A stretch of 64,000 nucleotides of DNA from an uncultured beta proteobacterium (lineage in GTDB: Bacteria; Pseudomonadota; Gammaproteobacteria; Burkholderiales; Burkholderiaceae): assembly GCA_903867305.1 (NCBI GenBank), contig CAIPQU010000045.1:1-64000 (forward strand). The letters run 5' to 3'. Positions 51,033-63,148 of this stretch are shown piece after piece. The position numbers were made by a program, and so were the translations under genes. The notes beneath the pieces are model-generated. The model worked only from the letters and a program-made list of their open reading frames with translations. It had not been told where the DNA came from and searched no databases. The stretch's first letter is position 1; every line of letters starts with the position of its first letter.

Positions 51033-51271
51033 CTACCTAAAGCGTCGTTAACACATTTTTTGATATGGGCTTCCTTTGCAGCACCATTCGTTCTTTTGCT
51101 AATATCGTCTGTTTCACAGGCAAGGCGAACATCTTTTTCACATTTTTTAATAAAGCTATTTTTTGCAGCTCCATTAAGCTTTTTATCCGCTGCTTTAACT
51201 TCGCAACTATTATCAGCGAAGGCTATATTGAACACCATTAAAGTTGCTGCCGCAAAAACAACTGATTTCAT
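51029..51271 (-). CDS. PsiF-repeat-like small exported protein
   Basis: Signal peptide; two repeats 'CEVKAADKKLNGAAKNSFIKKCEKD' and 'CETDDISKRTNGAAKEAHIKKCVND'. Confidence 0.65.
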   Translation of the reverse strand: MKSVVFAAATLMVFNIAFADNSCEVKAADKKLNGAAKNSFIKKCEKDVRLACETDDISKRTNGAAKEAHIKKCVNDALGS

Positions 51272-51342
51272 GAGCATCTCCATAATTGAATGAGTTAAAC
51301 CTTAACAAAAATTGATGAATATTCGAAAATCTGTCAAAAATT

Positions 51343-52668
51343 CTATTTTGACTCGAATAATAATATTACAGCACCTATCGCCAAGCAAGCTACCCCGTAT
51401 AAAGCGCCCCAACCAGAATAAGCAATACTGGACCAAAGCAACCAAATAACCGTTAAAACAAACACTATCGGCAATAGTGGATAAAGCGGGATTGGGCAGG
51501 GAATGACCTGATCTGGATTCTTTTTACGCAAAATAAAAATAGATATAGCAATTAACAAAATAAAGAACCAAAAAACAGGTGCCGTAAATTCGACCATGGA
51601 TTTGAAACTCTCACGCTCAAAGGATGCTCCTAGAATCAGAATCAAAGCAATCACACATTGCAAGAAGATCGCTTTTCTTGGAGTGCCTGATGCGTGCCAA
51701 TCACCAATCCAAGAAAATATTTTCCAATCTCTGCCTAAAGCAAAACTACTTCTAGAGCCAAATATAATCGTCGCATTAATGGAATTTAGGCACGAAAAAA
51801 TAACAATCGCACTAAATAGAATTGCGGATTGATGTCCATATGCCAAATCAAAGAGATCACTAGCAATCGCATTGGACTGGCCCATTTTCTGAACTCCAAA
51901 GGCATGTAATAAAGCAAGATTGACTAAGATATACAAAATGGTAACTGAGCCAATCCCAATTAAAAGTGCCTTAAATATCCCACGCCGTTGATCCACCGCT
52001 TCAGCAGAAAGATAGGCCGCCTCATTCCATCCGCCATAGGTTAAGAGAACAAACACAATGGCTAAACTTGCGGCACCAAACGTGGGCTCTACTACCTGCT
52101 GGTTAAAAGCAGGATCCGTTGAGCCTTCTACCAAAAATCCCGTAATGATGATGGCAATGACCCCTAATACCTCAAAAATCGTCAAAACATTTTGGGCGGT
52201 TTTGCCCTCTTTAATTCCTAAAGCATTTAAAAGACTTAAACCAATGACAACGATAGCAGCCCAAATCGAGGATGAATATGACCCTAGCGAAATAATGTTT
52301 GTCATATAGTCCCCTAAGGTAATGCCTAAGATACCTAAGGATCCTGGAACAATTACAATGGAACGAGCCCATCCGTATAAGAAAGCGAGTTTTTGACCAA
52401 ATGCTTTTTGTAAAAAGTAATACTCGCCCCCGACGCTAGGGTACGCCGTGGCAAGTTCAGCGTAACAAAGTGCGCCAACTACCGAAATCAAACCACCGAG
52501 ACCCCAAGCAAGCAAAATTGCAATTTCACTGTTTAACTGCCCTGCCACCATCGATGGAACCCGAAAAATGCCAGCACCTAAAATGGTTCCTACAATTAAG
52601 GAAGCAATGTCTATCGTGCGAAGTGATTTTTGCGGCGTGATGTTCGAACTTGGTGCAGGTTGAGACAT
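51343..52668 (-). CDS. APC family amino acid permease
   Basis: 'IDIASLIVGTILGAGIFRVPSMVAGQLNS', 12-TM pattern. Confidence 0.93.
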   Translation of the reverse strand: MSQPAPSSNITPQKSLRTIDIASLIVGTILGAGIFRVPSMVAGQLNSEIAILLAWGLGGLISVVGALCYAELATAYPSVGGEYYFLQKAFGQKLAFLYGWARSIVIVPGSLGILGITLGDYMTNIISLGSYSSSIWAAIVVIGLSLLNALGIKEGKTAQNVLTIFEVLGVIAIIITGFLVEGSTDPAFNQQVVEPTFGAASLAIVFVLLTYGGWNEAAYLSAEAVDQRRGIFKALLIGIGSVTILYILVNLALLHAFGVQKMGQSNAIASDLFDLAYGHQSAILFSAIVIFSCLNSINATIIFGSRSSFALGRDWKIFSWIGDWHASGTPRKAIFLQCVIALILILGASFERESFKSMVEFTAPVFWFFILLIAISIFILRKKNPDQVIPCPIPLYPLLPIVFVLTVIWLLWSSIAYSGWGALYGVACLAIGAVILLFESK

Positions 52669-52712
52669 TATTGAATGATCGCTATATAAGGGTAGAAGGT
52701 TTAGAATCTATT

Positions 52713-53633
52713 ATGCAAAATAGCATTATCATGCTTCGATACAGAAAACAGCTAATTTTGACTTTATTGAGTCTTTCAATGTTGTTGGTCATTTACAGCA
52801 AGACTACCTATGCCCAAAGTTTAACCTTGGCTGCGCATATTCAACAAAAAAGCTTTACGACATCTGACAATATCAAACTTCAATACCTCATCGGCGGTAC
52901 TGGCGATAAAACTTTAATTTTTATCCCCGGATGGTTAATGCCCGCAGAAATCTTCAATGCTCAACTCAATTATTTTTCTCAAAACTATCGTGTTATTTCT
53001 TTTAGCCCTCGCTCTCAAGGTAAATCTCAAATTTATTTAGGCGCTCATTTGGCCGAGCTTCGAGCACGTGATATTAAAGAGTTATTAGAAAGTACGCAGA
53101 CAAAGAACTTTACCCTCATCGGTTGGTCCCTAGGCGTCATGGAAGCCTTAGATTATGTCAATCGCTATGGAGATCAGGGCCTAGTTAGTCTTGTACTAAT
53201 CGATAATTCAATTGGCGAAGGCTCGCCCCCTAAATCTACCATATCGAGTGGTACTGGAAAAATGACAACAGAAAAATTTACACAATATATCAAAGGATTC
53301 GTTCAAGCTATTTTTAAATCAACGCCGCCACCAGATTTTGTTAAAACTGTGGAGAACTCCGCTTTGCGATTGTCAAACAACCCTGAAAATGCTTTTGCCA
53401 TCCTCAGAAAACCTTATGCTCGAGAATACTATCGAGATACCATTTATAAGACACAAGTACCAATTTGGTATGCTATAACTCCGAGATACTCTGAGCAAGC
53501 ATTACTTCTCAGTGAGAAACACTCTCAAAGTGAATTTAAAATTTATAACAAAAATGCAGGGCATGCTTTATTTGTAGATCAAGCCGAAGAATTTAATGTG
53601 GATTTAGAGAGCTTTCTTAGGAAATCAAATTGA
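52713..53633 (+). CDS. Exported alpha/beta hydrolase
   Basis: 'TLIFIPGWLMPAEIFNAQLNYFSQNYRVISFSPRSQGKS', nucleophile 'LIGWSLGVMEAL', 'GHALFVDQAEEFN'; start moved from 52650 to an internal ATG. Confidence 0.88.
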   Translation: MQNSIIMLRYRKQLILTLLSLSMLLVIYSKTTYAQSLTLAAHIQQKSFTTSDNIKLQYLIGGTGDKTLIFIPGWLMPAEIFNAQLNYFSQNYRVISFSPRSQGKSQIYLGAHLAELRARDIKELLESTQTKNFTLIGWSLGVMEALDYVNRYGDQGLVSLVLIDNSIGEGSPPKSTISSGTGKMTTEKFTQYIKGFVQAIFKSTPPPDFVKTVENSALRLSNNPENAFAILRKPYAREYYRDTIYKTQVPIWYAITPRYSEQALLLSEKHSQSEFKIYNKNAGHALFVDQAEEFNVDLESFLRKSN

Positions 53634-55051
53634 CTAGAAGTTTTATACGTTATGGGCTTTTGTTGTTATGTTTGAGCTTTGGTTTTATCCATCAAATGGC
53701 TCTAGCGAAGAAAAAACAAAACAATAACCCGCCTACTGTTAGCTCGAATAAACCAGTATCACAGGCTTATTTAAAGCCATATAGTAATTCCTATAGTTCG
53801 TCACTCAATCTATCTGGGGAGCCCTTACCAACCCCGAATATTATTGAAAACATTCTCAAGACACCTAGCCCAGAAGTTATCAAGCCGAATTACTCGTCCA
53901 TGCGCTTTACCATCCGCAAGGGATGTGGAACAGTCGCACAATCGGCTGAAACATTTTTCAAAAATATTAATGTCTATGACAATGAATTTATAGCCTCTTT
54001 TGATCGGCAAGTACCTAACTTCTTTAGGGGATTGCAATCTAGTTGTTTACCCTTTGCGGCCTCGATCAACACCAATGGACAAATACAGGCGTTTTCTATT
54101 TTAAATAATGAAAAAAAGGACATCTCTACAACGCTTGTGACCTTGCATCGTTCACCAAATACGGATGGGTTCTTTGTGGATTCGCAACAACTAGGTACAG
54201 GTTTTGAAACCTATTTAGAAGTTACGATCGATTTGAATAATTTAGTTGTTTATAAAGCAAATAATGCAACGACGTCAATCCCACCCGAACTTATTTGGGA
54301 GCTTGCCTCTTTAGTAAAAGAGCTTTATCCCCAAATCAAGCCCAATGAACAACACTTTGCACGCGTGGTCTATGACGCAGGAAGTAAAAATAAATGGGCA
54401 CAAGTGATTAGTTTAGAAATTCTCGATGAATCTCAAAAAAATATTTTAGCGGATGCATTTTGGGTAGAACGTGGTGACTTATCTGGTGGATTTTTTTCTT
54501 CTAGGGGTATTGAGTTAGAACAAGGTTTTTGGATTAACCCTCTCAATTACAGGCGCATATCTCGTGGAGTTGGTAATGCATCAGTAACGAAGTCGAGGCA
54601 AAAAGTGGTCAAACGAGAGAATAAAAACGTTGTGGTAACGCAGTCATATAGCAGTTATATCGGCCACCAAGGAATTGATTTTGCCGCACCACCAGGAACC
54701 CCAATCTACGCTGTAGCTAATGGGAAAATTGTGCATTATGGCGCCTGGGCTGGCTTTGGTAATCTAGTGATTATTGAACACCCAGGAAACTATAAAACTT
54801 ATTATGCGCATTTAAGCGCCTACAACCCAGAGCTTTCTGTCGGCAGTGAAGTGCGCAGAGGTCTAGAAATTGGTTATGTTGGATCGACAGGGCGCTCAAC
54901 AGGTCCTCATCTGCATTTTGAAATCCGTAAAAACGGGGTTTATCTCAATCCTCTATCAAGTGGATTAGAACTCGATTTATGGACTTTACGTGCTGTCGAC
55001 CAAGATCAACTGACCAAAAATATGGTACTTTTCTCGTTAGTTACCAATTAA
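53630..55051 (+). CDS. M23 family metallopeptidase (LytM domain)
   Basis: 'GHQGIDFAAPPGTPIYAVANGKIVHYGAWAGFGNLVIIEHPGNYKTYYAHLS...GYVGSTGRSTGPHLHFEIRKNG'; TTG start. Confidence 0.94.
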   Translation: MTRSFIRYGLLLLCLSFGFIHQMALAKKKQNNNPPTVSSNKPVSQAYLKPYSNSYSSSLNLSGEPLPTPNIIENILKTPSPEVIKPNYSSMRFTIRKGCGTVAQSAETFFKNINVYDNEFIASFDRQVPNFFRGLQSSCLPFAASINTNGQIQAFSILNNEKKDISTTLVTLHRSPNTDGFFVDSQQLGTGFETYLEVTIDLNNLVVYKANNATTSIPPELIWELASLVKELYPQIKPNEQHFARVVYDAGSKNKWAQVISLEILDESQKNILADAFWVERGDLSGGFFSSRGIELEQGFWINPLNYRRISRGVGNASVTKSRQKVVKRENKNVVVTQSYSSYIGHQGIDFAAPPGTPIYAVANGKIVHYGAWAGFGNLVIIEHPGNYKTYYAHLSAYNPELSVGSEVRRGLEIGYVGSTGRSTGPHLHFEIRKNGVYLNPLSSGLELDLWTLRAVDQDQLTKNMVLFSLVTN

Positions 55052-55089
55052 AAAAGTAAATCGATAAATCGCCTGCAGTTAAGATTGAA

Positions 55090-56148
55090 TTACTTCCGCT
55101 GACCGATCATCAACATGGAACCACCTACTTTTTCATAGCCTAGCAAAAATGGTAACTCTTGACTACTAGGATGCTCTTGATAATACGTTGCTAGGCGCTG
55201 AGCAGATTTACTCTTCGCCCATAAGTTATTCGGCGTAATAAATCTACCAAAAATTTGTAACTGATAATTTTCAGACAATGGAACAATATCTAAACCCGTT
55301 TCATCTTGAGTTAACCATTGTGGAAATTCTATTAAGATATTTTTCATGATTGAAAAATAATTGTTTTGTAATAAATGCGAAGCTGATTTAATGAAGACGG
55401 CCTGAGAAGACTTTCGTTCAAATGCCTTGATGAAATTCGGGTTTTTGTATAAACCACTATCCGAAAGATTGGCACTAATATAATCAATCACAACGGACCG
55501 ACCATCATTTGTCTCCCCTAAAAAACGGACTCCATGAGGGTCCTGTCCAGACTTAATGGGTAATATTAACCCTTCAGAATTAATCGACAAGATCTTGACT
55601 TCATTAACCCTCACTTTCGCAAAGGCTAAGTTATAGATAAGTAAGTTAATAAATCTTGGCTTAGGACCATTCTTACCAATAAGGTCATTCGTTAAATAAT
55701 AACCACGTCTTGAGAAATTAATGAGCATCTGGCATTCAAATGCCTGAGAAGTATTGTCCAATGTTTCTGGGGTATCAATGAGGGCATACTCGGGTATCTG
55801 ATCAGCCACCAAAACATAATAATTTGCTTTGGGGAACAATGACATCGCTGTCACAATATCTGGTCCTGAAAAAGGATAAAAGACCGTCTGATACTTTGCT
55901 GGAGATAAATGGGTTGAACTCCAATTGTTCATCTTGGTCACAAACTTCTTCTGATAGTTATCCACTATGCCCTTCAAGTTAGGGCAAGAAACATTGAGTA
56001 ATGACTTTAATGGCTCATTCGTGGCAATTTCATTAGTTTGAGCCATACACGGCGCAATCAAGCCCACATGCATAGTAAACATAGTTTTCAATATTATTTT
56101 GTGAAATCTGACGAAAAAACGAAGAAATAAAGTCATGATGCCAATCAA
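55090..56148 (-). CDS. Hypothetical exported protein
   Basis: 352 aa, N-terminal hydrophobic segment, 'TVFYPFSGPDIVTAMSLFPKANYYVLVADQIPEY'; no family recognised. Confidence 0.6.
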   Translation of the reverse strand: MIGIMTLFLRFFVRFHKIILKTMFTMHVGLIAPCMAQTNEIATNEPLKSLLNVSCPNLKGIVDNYQKKFVTKMNNWSSTHLSPAKYQTVFYPFSGPDIVTAMSLFPKANYYVLVADQIPEYALIDTPETLDNTSQAFECQMLINFSRRGYYLTNDLIGKNGPKPRFINLLIYNLAFAKVRVNEVKILSINSEGLILPIKSGQDPHGVRFLGETNDGRSVVIDYISANLSDSGLYKNPNFIKAFERKSSQAVFIKSASHLLQNNYFSIMKNILIEFPQWLTQDETGLDIVPLSENYQLQIFGRFITPNNLWAKSKSAQRLATYYQEHPSSQELPFLLGYEKVGGSMLMIGQRK

Positions 56149-56288
56149 TAAAATGAAAGATGAACAACAATCTTTATAACATTTTTTTCTTTTGAAACAA
56201 GACTTGAGGGATTTAAGATGAAAATCATCAACATTTATAATATTTATGGCAATTAAATGAATATACTAATGGGCACTGTAGACCGATC

Positions 56289-57260
56289 ATGAAAATACAA
56301 CTATTCAAACTAACCTTTATTTTGTGGTTTTACGCATGTCTAACCCCCTTTGCCAATGCACAAAGCTTTCCATCAAAACCAATTAAGATTGTCGTTCCAT
56401 TTGGCCCAGGGGGGATCGCTGATTTAACTGCGCGTATCGTGGCTCAAAAAATGGGGGTCCGTTTAGGTCAGAGCGTCGTGGTTGATAATAAACCCAGTGC
56501 TGGCGGTATCGTCGCCGCTGAAATGGTCGCAAAAGCAGACCCCGATGGCTACACCCTACTCCTCGTGTCAAATGGAACAGCCATCACGGCGAATTTATTC
56601 CAGAAATTACCCTTTGATCCCGTCAAGGATTTTGAGCCTTTATCAACGATTGGCTTTTTTGATATTGCTATCGTAGTTAATGAAGCTTCAAAAGCACAAC
56701 ATCTGAAAGATCTCATAACAGCAGCCCAGAATAATCCAGGTAAGCTTAATGTTGCCAGTATTAATATTGGTAGTACTCAAAACCTTGCCGCAGAACTATT
56801 TAAAAGCAGTGCCAATCTTGACATACAAATCGTTCCATTTAATGGTACTCCTGCTGTCATTACTGCTCTGCGCGGAGGTCAAGTCGATGCCGCCGTTGAA
56901 ATCCTCGGCCCTTTAGTTCCACAGATTCGCTCGAAAGCTATTCGACTGCTCGCAGTCACCGGTGCAAAACGTTCTGCCTTCTTTCCTGAAGTCCCAACCG
57001 CCAGTGAGGCTGGTCTTAAAAATTTCTCAGCATCTTCTTGGAATGCCTTGGCTGCTCCAGCAAAAACACCATCTCAAATTATTGACCTACTCAATAAAAG
57101 TATTGTGGATACTGTGAATGATCCAGAAGTCAAAGCGAAACTTCAAGATATTTTCGTGGAAGCGCAAGGATCTACCCCAAAAGAAATGAAACAGTTATTC
57201 GAAACTGACATTAAAAGATGGGGTAACATCATCGAAAAAGCTCATATTCCAAAACAATAA
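56289..57260 (+). CDS. Bug-family tripartite tricarboxylate transporter substrate-binding protein
   Basis: 'FPSKPIKIVVPFGPGGIADLTARIVAQKMG...VVVDNKPSAGGIVAAEMVAKADPDGYTLL'. Confidence 0.93.
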   Translation: MKIQLFKLTFILWFYACLTPFANAQSFPSKPIKIVVPFGPGGIADLTARIVAQKMGVRLGQSVVVDNKPSAGGIVAAEMVAKADPDGYTLLLVSNGTAITANLFQKLPFDPVKDFEPLSTIGFFDIAIVVNEASKAQHLKDLITAAQNNPGKLNVASINIGSTQNLAAELFKSSANLDIQIVPFNGTPAVITALRGGQVDAAVEILGPLVPQIRSKAIRLLAVTGAKRSAFFPEVPTASEAGLKNFSASSWNALAAPAKTPSQIIDLLNKSIVDTVNDPEVKAKLQDIFVEAQGSTPKEMKQLFETDIKRWGNIIEKAHIPKQ

Positions 57261-57292
57261 TCTTATCCATTACCACCTGAAAAGGAACTTAA

Positions 57293-58321
57293 ATGATCAT
57301 TGATTGTCATGGGCATTACACAACTGCTCCCAAAGCACTTGAGGATTGGCGTAATTCACAAATCGCTAACTTAAAGTCTCCAGAACTGGGTCCTAAAGTC
57401 AGTGATTTAAAAATTTCAGATGATGAGTTAAGAGAGTCCATTGAAAAAAATCAATTGGCAAAAATGTTAGAAAGAGGAAGTGATCTCACGATCTTCTCAC
57501 CAAGAGCAAGTTTCATGGCTCACCATATTGGTGACTTTAATACATCTGCGACCTGGGCAGCAATTTGTAACGAACTCATTTATCGTGTGAGCCAATTATT
57601 TCCAAATTATTTTATTGGTGCAGCCATGCTCCCGCAATCGCCTGGTGTAGATCCAAAAACATCGGTCGCTGAACTTGAGAAATGTGTTCGTGAATATGGT
57701 TTTGTTGGTCTTAATCTAAATCCTGACCCATCGGGTGGCCATTGGAAAGAGCCGCCCTTATCCGACCCACACTGGTACCCCATCTATGAAAAGATGGTCG
57801 AATATGACGTACCAGCGATGATCCATGTGAGCACAAGTTGTAATGCCTGTTTTCATACAACTGGGGCTCATTATCTGAATGCTGATACTACGGCTTTCAT
57901 GCAATGTTTAACCGCTGATTTATTTAAAGAATTTCCAACCCTTAAATTCTTAATTCCTCATGGGGGTGGAGCAGTCCCCTATCACTGGGGAAGATTTAGA
58001 GGTCTCGCCCAAGAATTAAAAAAACCACTTTTGGAAGAACACCTATTAAACAATATTTATTTTGATACCTGCGTTTATCATCAACCGGGTATTAATCTCT
58101 TAACAGAGGTGATTCCCATCAAAAATATTTTATTTGCCTCTGAAATGATTGGGGCGGTGCGTGGTATCGATCCCCAAACAGGTTTTTATTTCGATGATAC
58201 AAAACGTTACATTGAGGCAAGTACCCAACTAAGTCCAGATCAACGTTATCAAATCTATGAAGGTAATGCACGTCATGTATTCACTCGTCTTAATCAATTC
58301 TTAGAAAAACAAGGTCATTAA
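57293..58321 (+). CDS. ligJ: 4-oxalomesaconate hydratase
   Basis: Amidohydrolase-fold '[20 protein letters not shown]...[33 protein letters not shown]...[17 protein letters not shown]'; clusters with lig genes. Confidence 0.9.
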   Translation: MIIDCHGHYTTAPKALEDWRNSQIANLKSPELGPKVSDLKISDDELRESIEKNQLAKMLERGSDLTIFSPRASFMAHHIGDFNTSATWAAICNELIYRVSQLFPNYFIGAAMLPQSPGVDPKTSVAELEKCVREYGFVGLNLNPDPSGGHWKEPPLSDPHWYPIYEKMVEYDVPAMIHVSTSCNACFHTTGAHYLNADTTAFMQCLTADLFKEFPTLKFLIPHGGGAVPYHWGRFRGLAQELKKPLLEEHLLNNIYFDTCVYHQPGINLLTEVIPIKNILFASEMIGAVRGIDPQTGFYFDDTKRYIEASTQLSPDQRYQIYEGNARHVFTRLNQFLEKQGH

Positions 58322-58332
58322 TAGGAGCTTAT

Positions 58333-59019
58333 ATGCAAGCCTTCGGAATCGTAAAAACCAAGATCGAACGCGCAGACGCAAAAGCCGTCGCCTTACTCTC
58401 TAAATTTGGAGTAGCCACCATCCATGAAGCTATGGGGAGAATTGGACTCATGAAGCCATATATGCGCCCTATCTATACTGGGGCTCATTTATGTGGCCCA
58501 GCGGTAACCGTGCTATTACAACCCGGTGATAATTGGATGATGCATGTTGTGGCTGAGCAAATCAGGCCTGGAGATGTTGTCGTTGCAGCTTGTACTGCCG
58601 ATAATACCGATGGTTTTTTTGGTGATCTCCTAGCAACTTCATTTCAGGCCCAAGGGGCAAAAGGTCTGATTATTGATGCGGGTGTGCGGGATGTTAAAGA
58701 ATTAACTCAAATGAACTTTCCGGTATTTAGTAAGGCGATTAGTGCCAAGGGAACCGTGAAAGAGACTTTGGGATCTGTCAATATACCAGTCGTTTGTGCT
58801 GGTGCAATGGTTCATCCTGGGGACGTTATTATTGCGGATGACGATGGGGTCGTTGTAGTCCCTGCAGCTTTGGCTCTAGAGGTCGGACTTGCAGCCCAGG
58901 CAAGGGAAGATAATGAAACTGAAAAACGAGCGCGCTTAGCCTCAGGGGTTTTGGGCCTAGATATGTACAAAATGAGAGAAAAACTAGCCCAAGCTGGACT
59001 GAACTACATTGACGATTGA
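58333..59019 (+). CDS. ligK: 4-carboxy-4-hydroxy-2-oxoadipate aldolase
   Basis: RraA-like HMG/CHA aldolase fold '[22 protein letters not shown]...[14 protein letters not shown]'. Confidence 0.92.
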   Translation: MQAFGIVKTKIERADAKAVALLSKFGVATIHEAMGRIGLMKPYMRPIYTGAHLCGPAVTVLLQPGDNWMMHVVAEQIRPGDVVVAACTADNTDGFFGDLLATSFQAQGAKGLIIDAGVRDVKELTQMNFPVFSKAISAKGTVKETLGSVNIPVVCAGAMVHPGDVIIADDDGVVVVPAALALEVGLAAQAREDNETEKRARLASGVLGLDMYKMREKLAQAGLNYIDD

Positions 59020-59030
59020 TACAATGCGGT

Positions 59031-59936
59031 ATGAACTTTGAAAAAACTCCGGGGTGGTTAGATTGGTACCAACAACCGAGTAAACCTAAATTCCAATTAC
59101 CCAAAGGTGCAGTAGATGCGCATTGTCATGTATTTGGTCCAGGAGCCATCTTTCCATATGCTCCAGAACGTAAATACACCCCTTGCGATGCAAGTCGTTA
59201 TGAGCTATTCGCATTACGTGATCATTTGGGCTTTGACAAAAATGTTATTGTTCAGGCAACTTGTCATGGCTCCGACAATAATGCTTTACTCAATGCCTTA
59301 GAAAATAGTCAGGGTAAAGCTCGTGGAATTGCGACAGTGAAGCGATCAGTAACTGATGGTGAGCTCGAACGACTGGATCAAGCGGGAGTGCGAGGTGTAC
59401 GTTTTAACTTTGTGAAGCGCTTAGTCGATTTCACCCCCAAAGAAGAATTATTAGAAATTGCACACCGAATTAAAGCATTGAACTGGCATGTGGTAATTTA
59501 TTTCGAAGCGGTTGACTTACCGGAATTGTGGGACTTTTTTACGGCTTTACCAACCACGGTGGTAGTGGACCATATGGGTCGACCAGATGTCTCGAAACCA
59601 ATTAACGGTCCTGAGTTTCAACTTTTTGTGGACTTTATGCGTCAGCATCCTAATGTTTGGAGTAAAGTGACCTGCCCTGAAAGGCTTTCTATATCAGGTC
59701 CAAAAGCCCTAAGTGGCGAACAGTTTGCCTATCAAGATGTAATTCCTTTTGCAAAATTTCTAGTGGCAGAGTTTTCTGATCGAGTCCTGTGGGGGACTGA
59801 TTGGCCTCATCCCAATCTAAAAGATCATATGCCGGATGATGGCTTGTTAGTCGATTGGATTCCCCATATTGCAAGCACCGCTGAATTACAACGAAAATTA
59901 CTCGTCGATAATCCTACCCGTTTGTATTGGAGTTGA
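59031..59936 (+). CDS. ligI: 2-pyrone-4,6-dicarboxylate hydrolase
   Basis: Amidohydrolase 'LPKGAVDAHCHVFGPGAIFPYAPERKYTPCDA...VDHMGRPDVSKP...VLWGTDWPHPNLKDHMPDDGLLVDWIP'. Confidence 0.94.
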   Translation: MNFEKTPGWLDWYQQPSKPKFQLPKGAVDAHCHVFGPGAIFPYAPERKYTPCDASRYELFALRDHLGFDKNVIVQATCHGSDNNALLNALENSQGKARGIATVKRSVTDGELERLDQAGVRGVRFNFVKRLVDFTPKEELLEIAHRIKALNWHVVIYFEAVDLPELWDFFTALPTTVVVDHMGRPDVSKPINGPEFQLFVDFMRQHPNVWSKVTCPERLSISGPKALSGEQFAYQDVIPFAKFLVAEFSDRVLWGTDWPHPNLKDHMPDDGLLVDWIPHIASTAELQRKLLVDNPTRLYWS

Positions 59937-59939
59937 GCG

Positions 59940-62117
<2,178 letters not shown>

Positions 62118-62123
62118 TACACC

Positions 62124-63134
62124 ATGACACATCCTTTATCTACTCGTCAGCTTGGCCCATATACCGTTGCTTCAATCGGTTTGGGGTGTATGAATTTAAG
62201 CCATGCCTATGGCGCTCCTCCTTCTGAAGAACTTGCAAATCAAATCCTTGAAGAAGCCTTTGAACTAGGCGTAACTCATTTCGATTCTGCAGCTTTATAT
62301 GGTCTTGGAAGTAATGAAACCCTCCTCGGCAAACAATTTTTAAAAAGACATCGTCAGCAAATCACACTCATCAGTAAGGGTGGGGTTGGTCCAGCGGATG
62401 GTAAGCGGGTGATTGATAGTCACCCAAAGTCAATTCGTCGAGATATCGAAGGTAGCTTAAAACGGCTCCAAACGGATGTGATCGATTTGTATTACCTCCA
62501 TCGCTGGGATAAAAAAGTTCCCATTGAAGATGCGATTGGTACGCTTGGAGACTTTATCAAGGAGGGGAAGGTTCGCGCTATCGGCATGTCTGAAATTTCT
62601 GCGCAAACCTTGAGAAAAGGTCACGCAACCCATCCCATATCAGCTCTTCAAACTGAATACTCAATGTGGTCCAGAAATCCAGAAATTGCATTATTAAAAA
62701 CTTGTCGTGAACTAGGTATTTCCTTTGTTGCGTTTAGTCCGGTTGCACGAGGCTTTTTTAGTCAAACACCACTGAATATTTCCGAGTTCCAAGAAAAAGA
62801 TATTCGCCTTGCAATGCCGAGGTTCCAACCTGAAAATTTCAATAAAAATATCGCTTTTTACGAAGCTCTGAAAAAAATTGCCCTCGACCAAAACTGTACT
62901 CTAGCCCAATTGGCTTTAGCTTGGTTGCTTCACCAAGGGTCTGATATTACCGTCATTCCTGGCACATCAAGACTTGACCATCTGCGCGAAAATATTGCTG
63001 CCGACGGTGTTCACCTATCCCCTGAAACCCTCCAACGTATCACAAATGTGCTCGATACAGTTCCTGTTTTTGGAAACCGTTATAACGAAGTCAGTCAAGC
63101 TGAAGTCGATACAGAACAATTTCCGGCTTCATGA
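62124..63134 (+). CDS. Aldo/keto reductase
   Basis: 'IGLGCMNLSHAYG', 'THFDSAALYGLGSNETLLGK', 'VIPGTSRLDHLRENI'. Confidence 0.93.
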   Translation: MTHPLSTRQLGPYTVASIGLGCMNLSHAYGAPPSEELANQILEEAFELGVTHFDSAALYGLGSNETLLGKQFLKRHRQQITLISKGGVGPADGKRVIDSHPKSIRRDIEGSLKRLQTDVIDLYYLHRWDKKVPIEDAIGTLGDFIKEGKVRAIGMSEISAQTLRKGHATHPISALQTEYSMWSRNPEIALLKTCRELGISFVAFSPVARGFFSQTPLNISEFQEKDIRLAMPRFQPENFNKNIAFYEALKKIALDQNCTLAQLALAWLLHQGSDITVIPGTSRLDHLRENIAADGVHLSPETLQRITNVLDTVPVFGNRYNEVSQAEVDTEQFPAS

Positions 63135-63148
63135 AAGATCAATGATCC

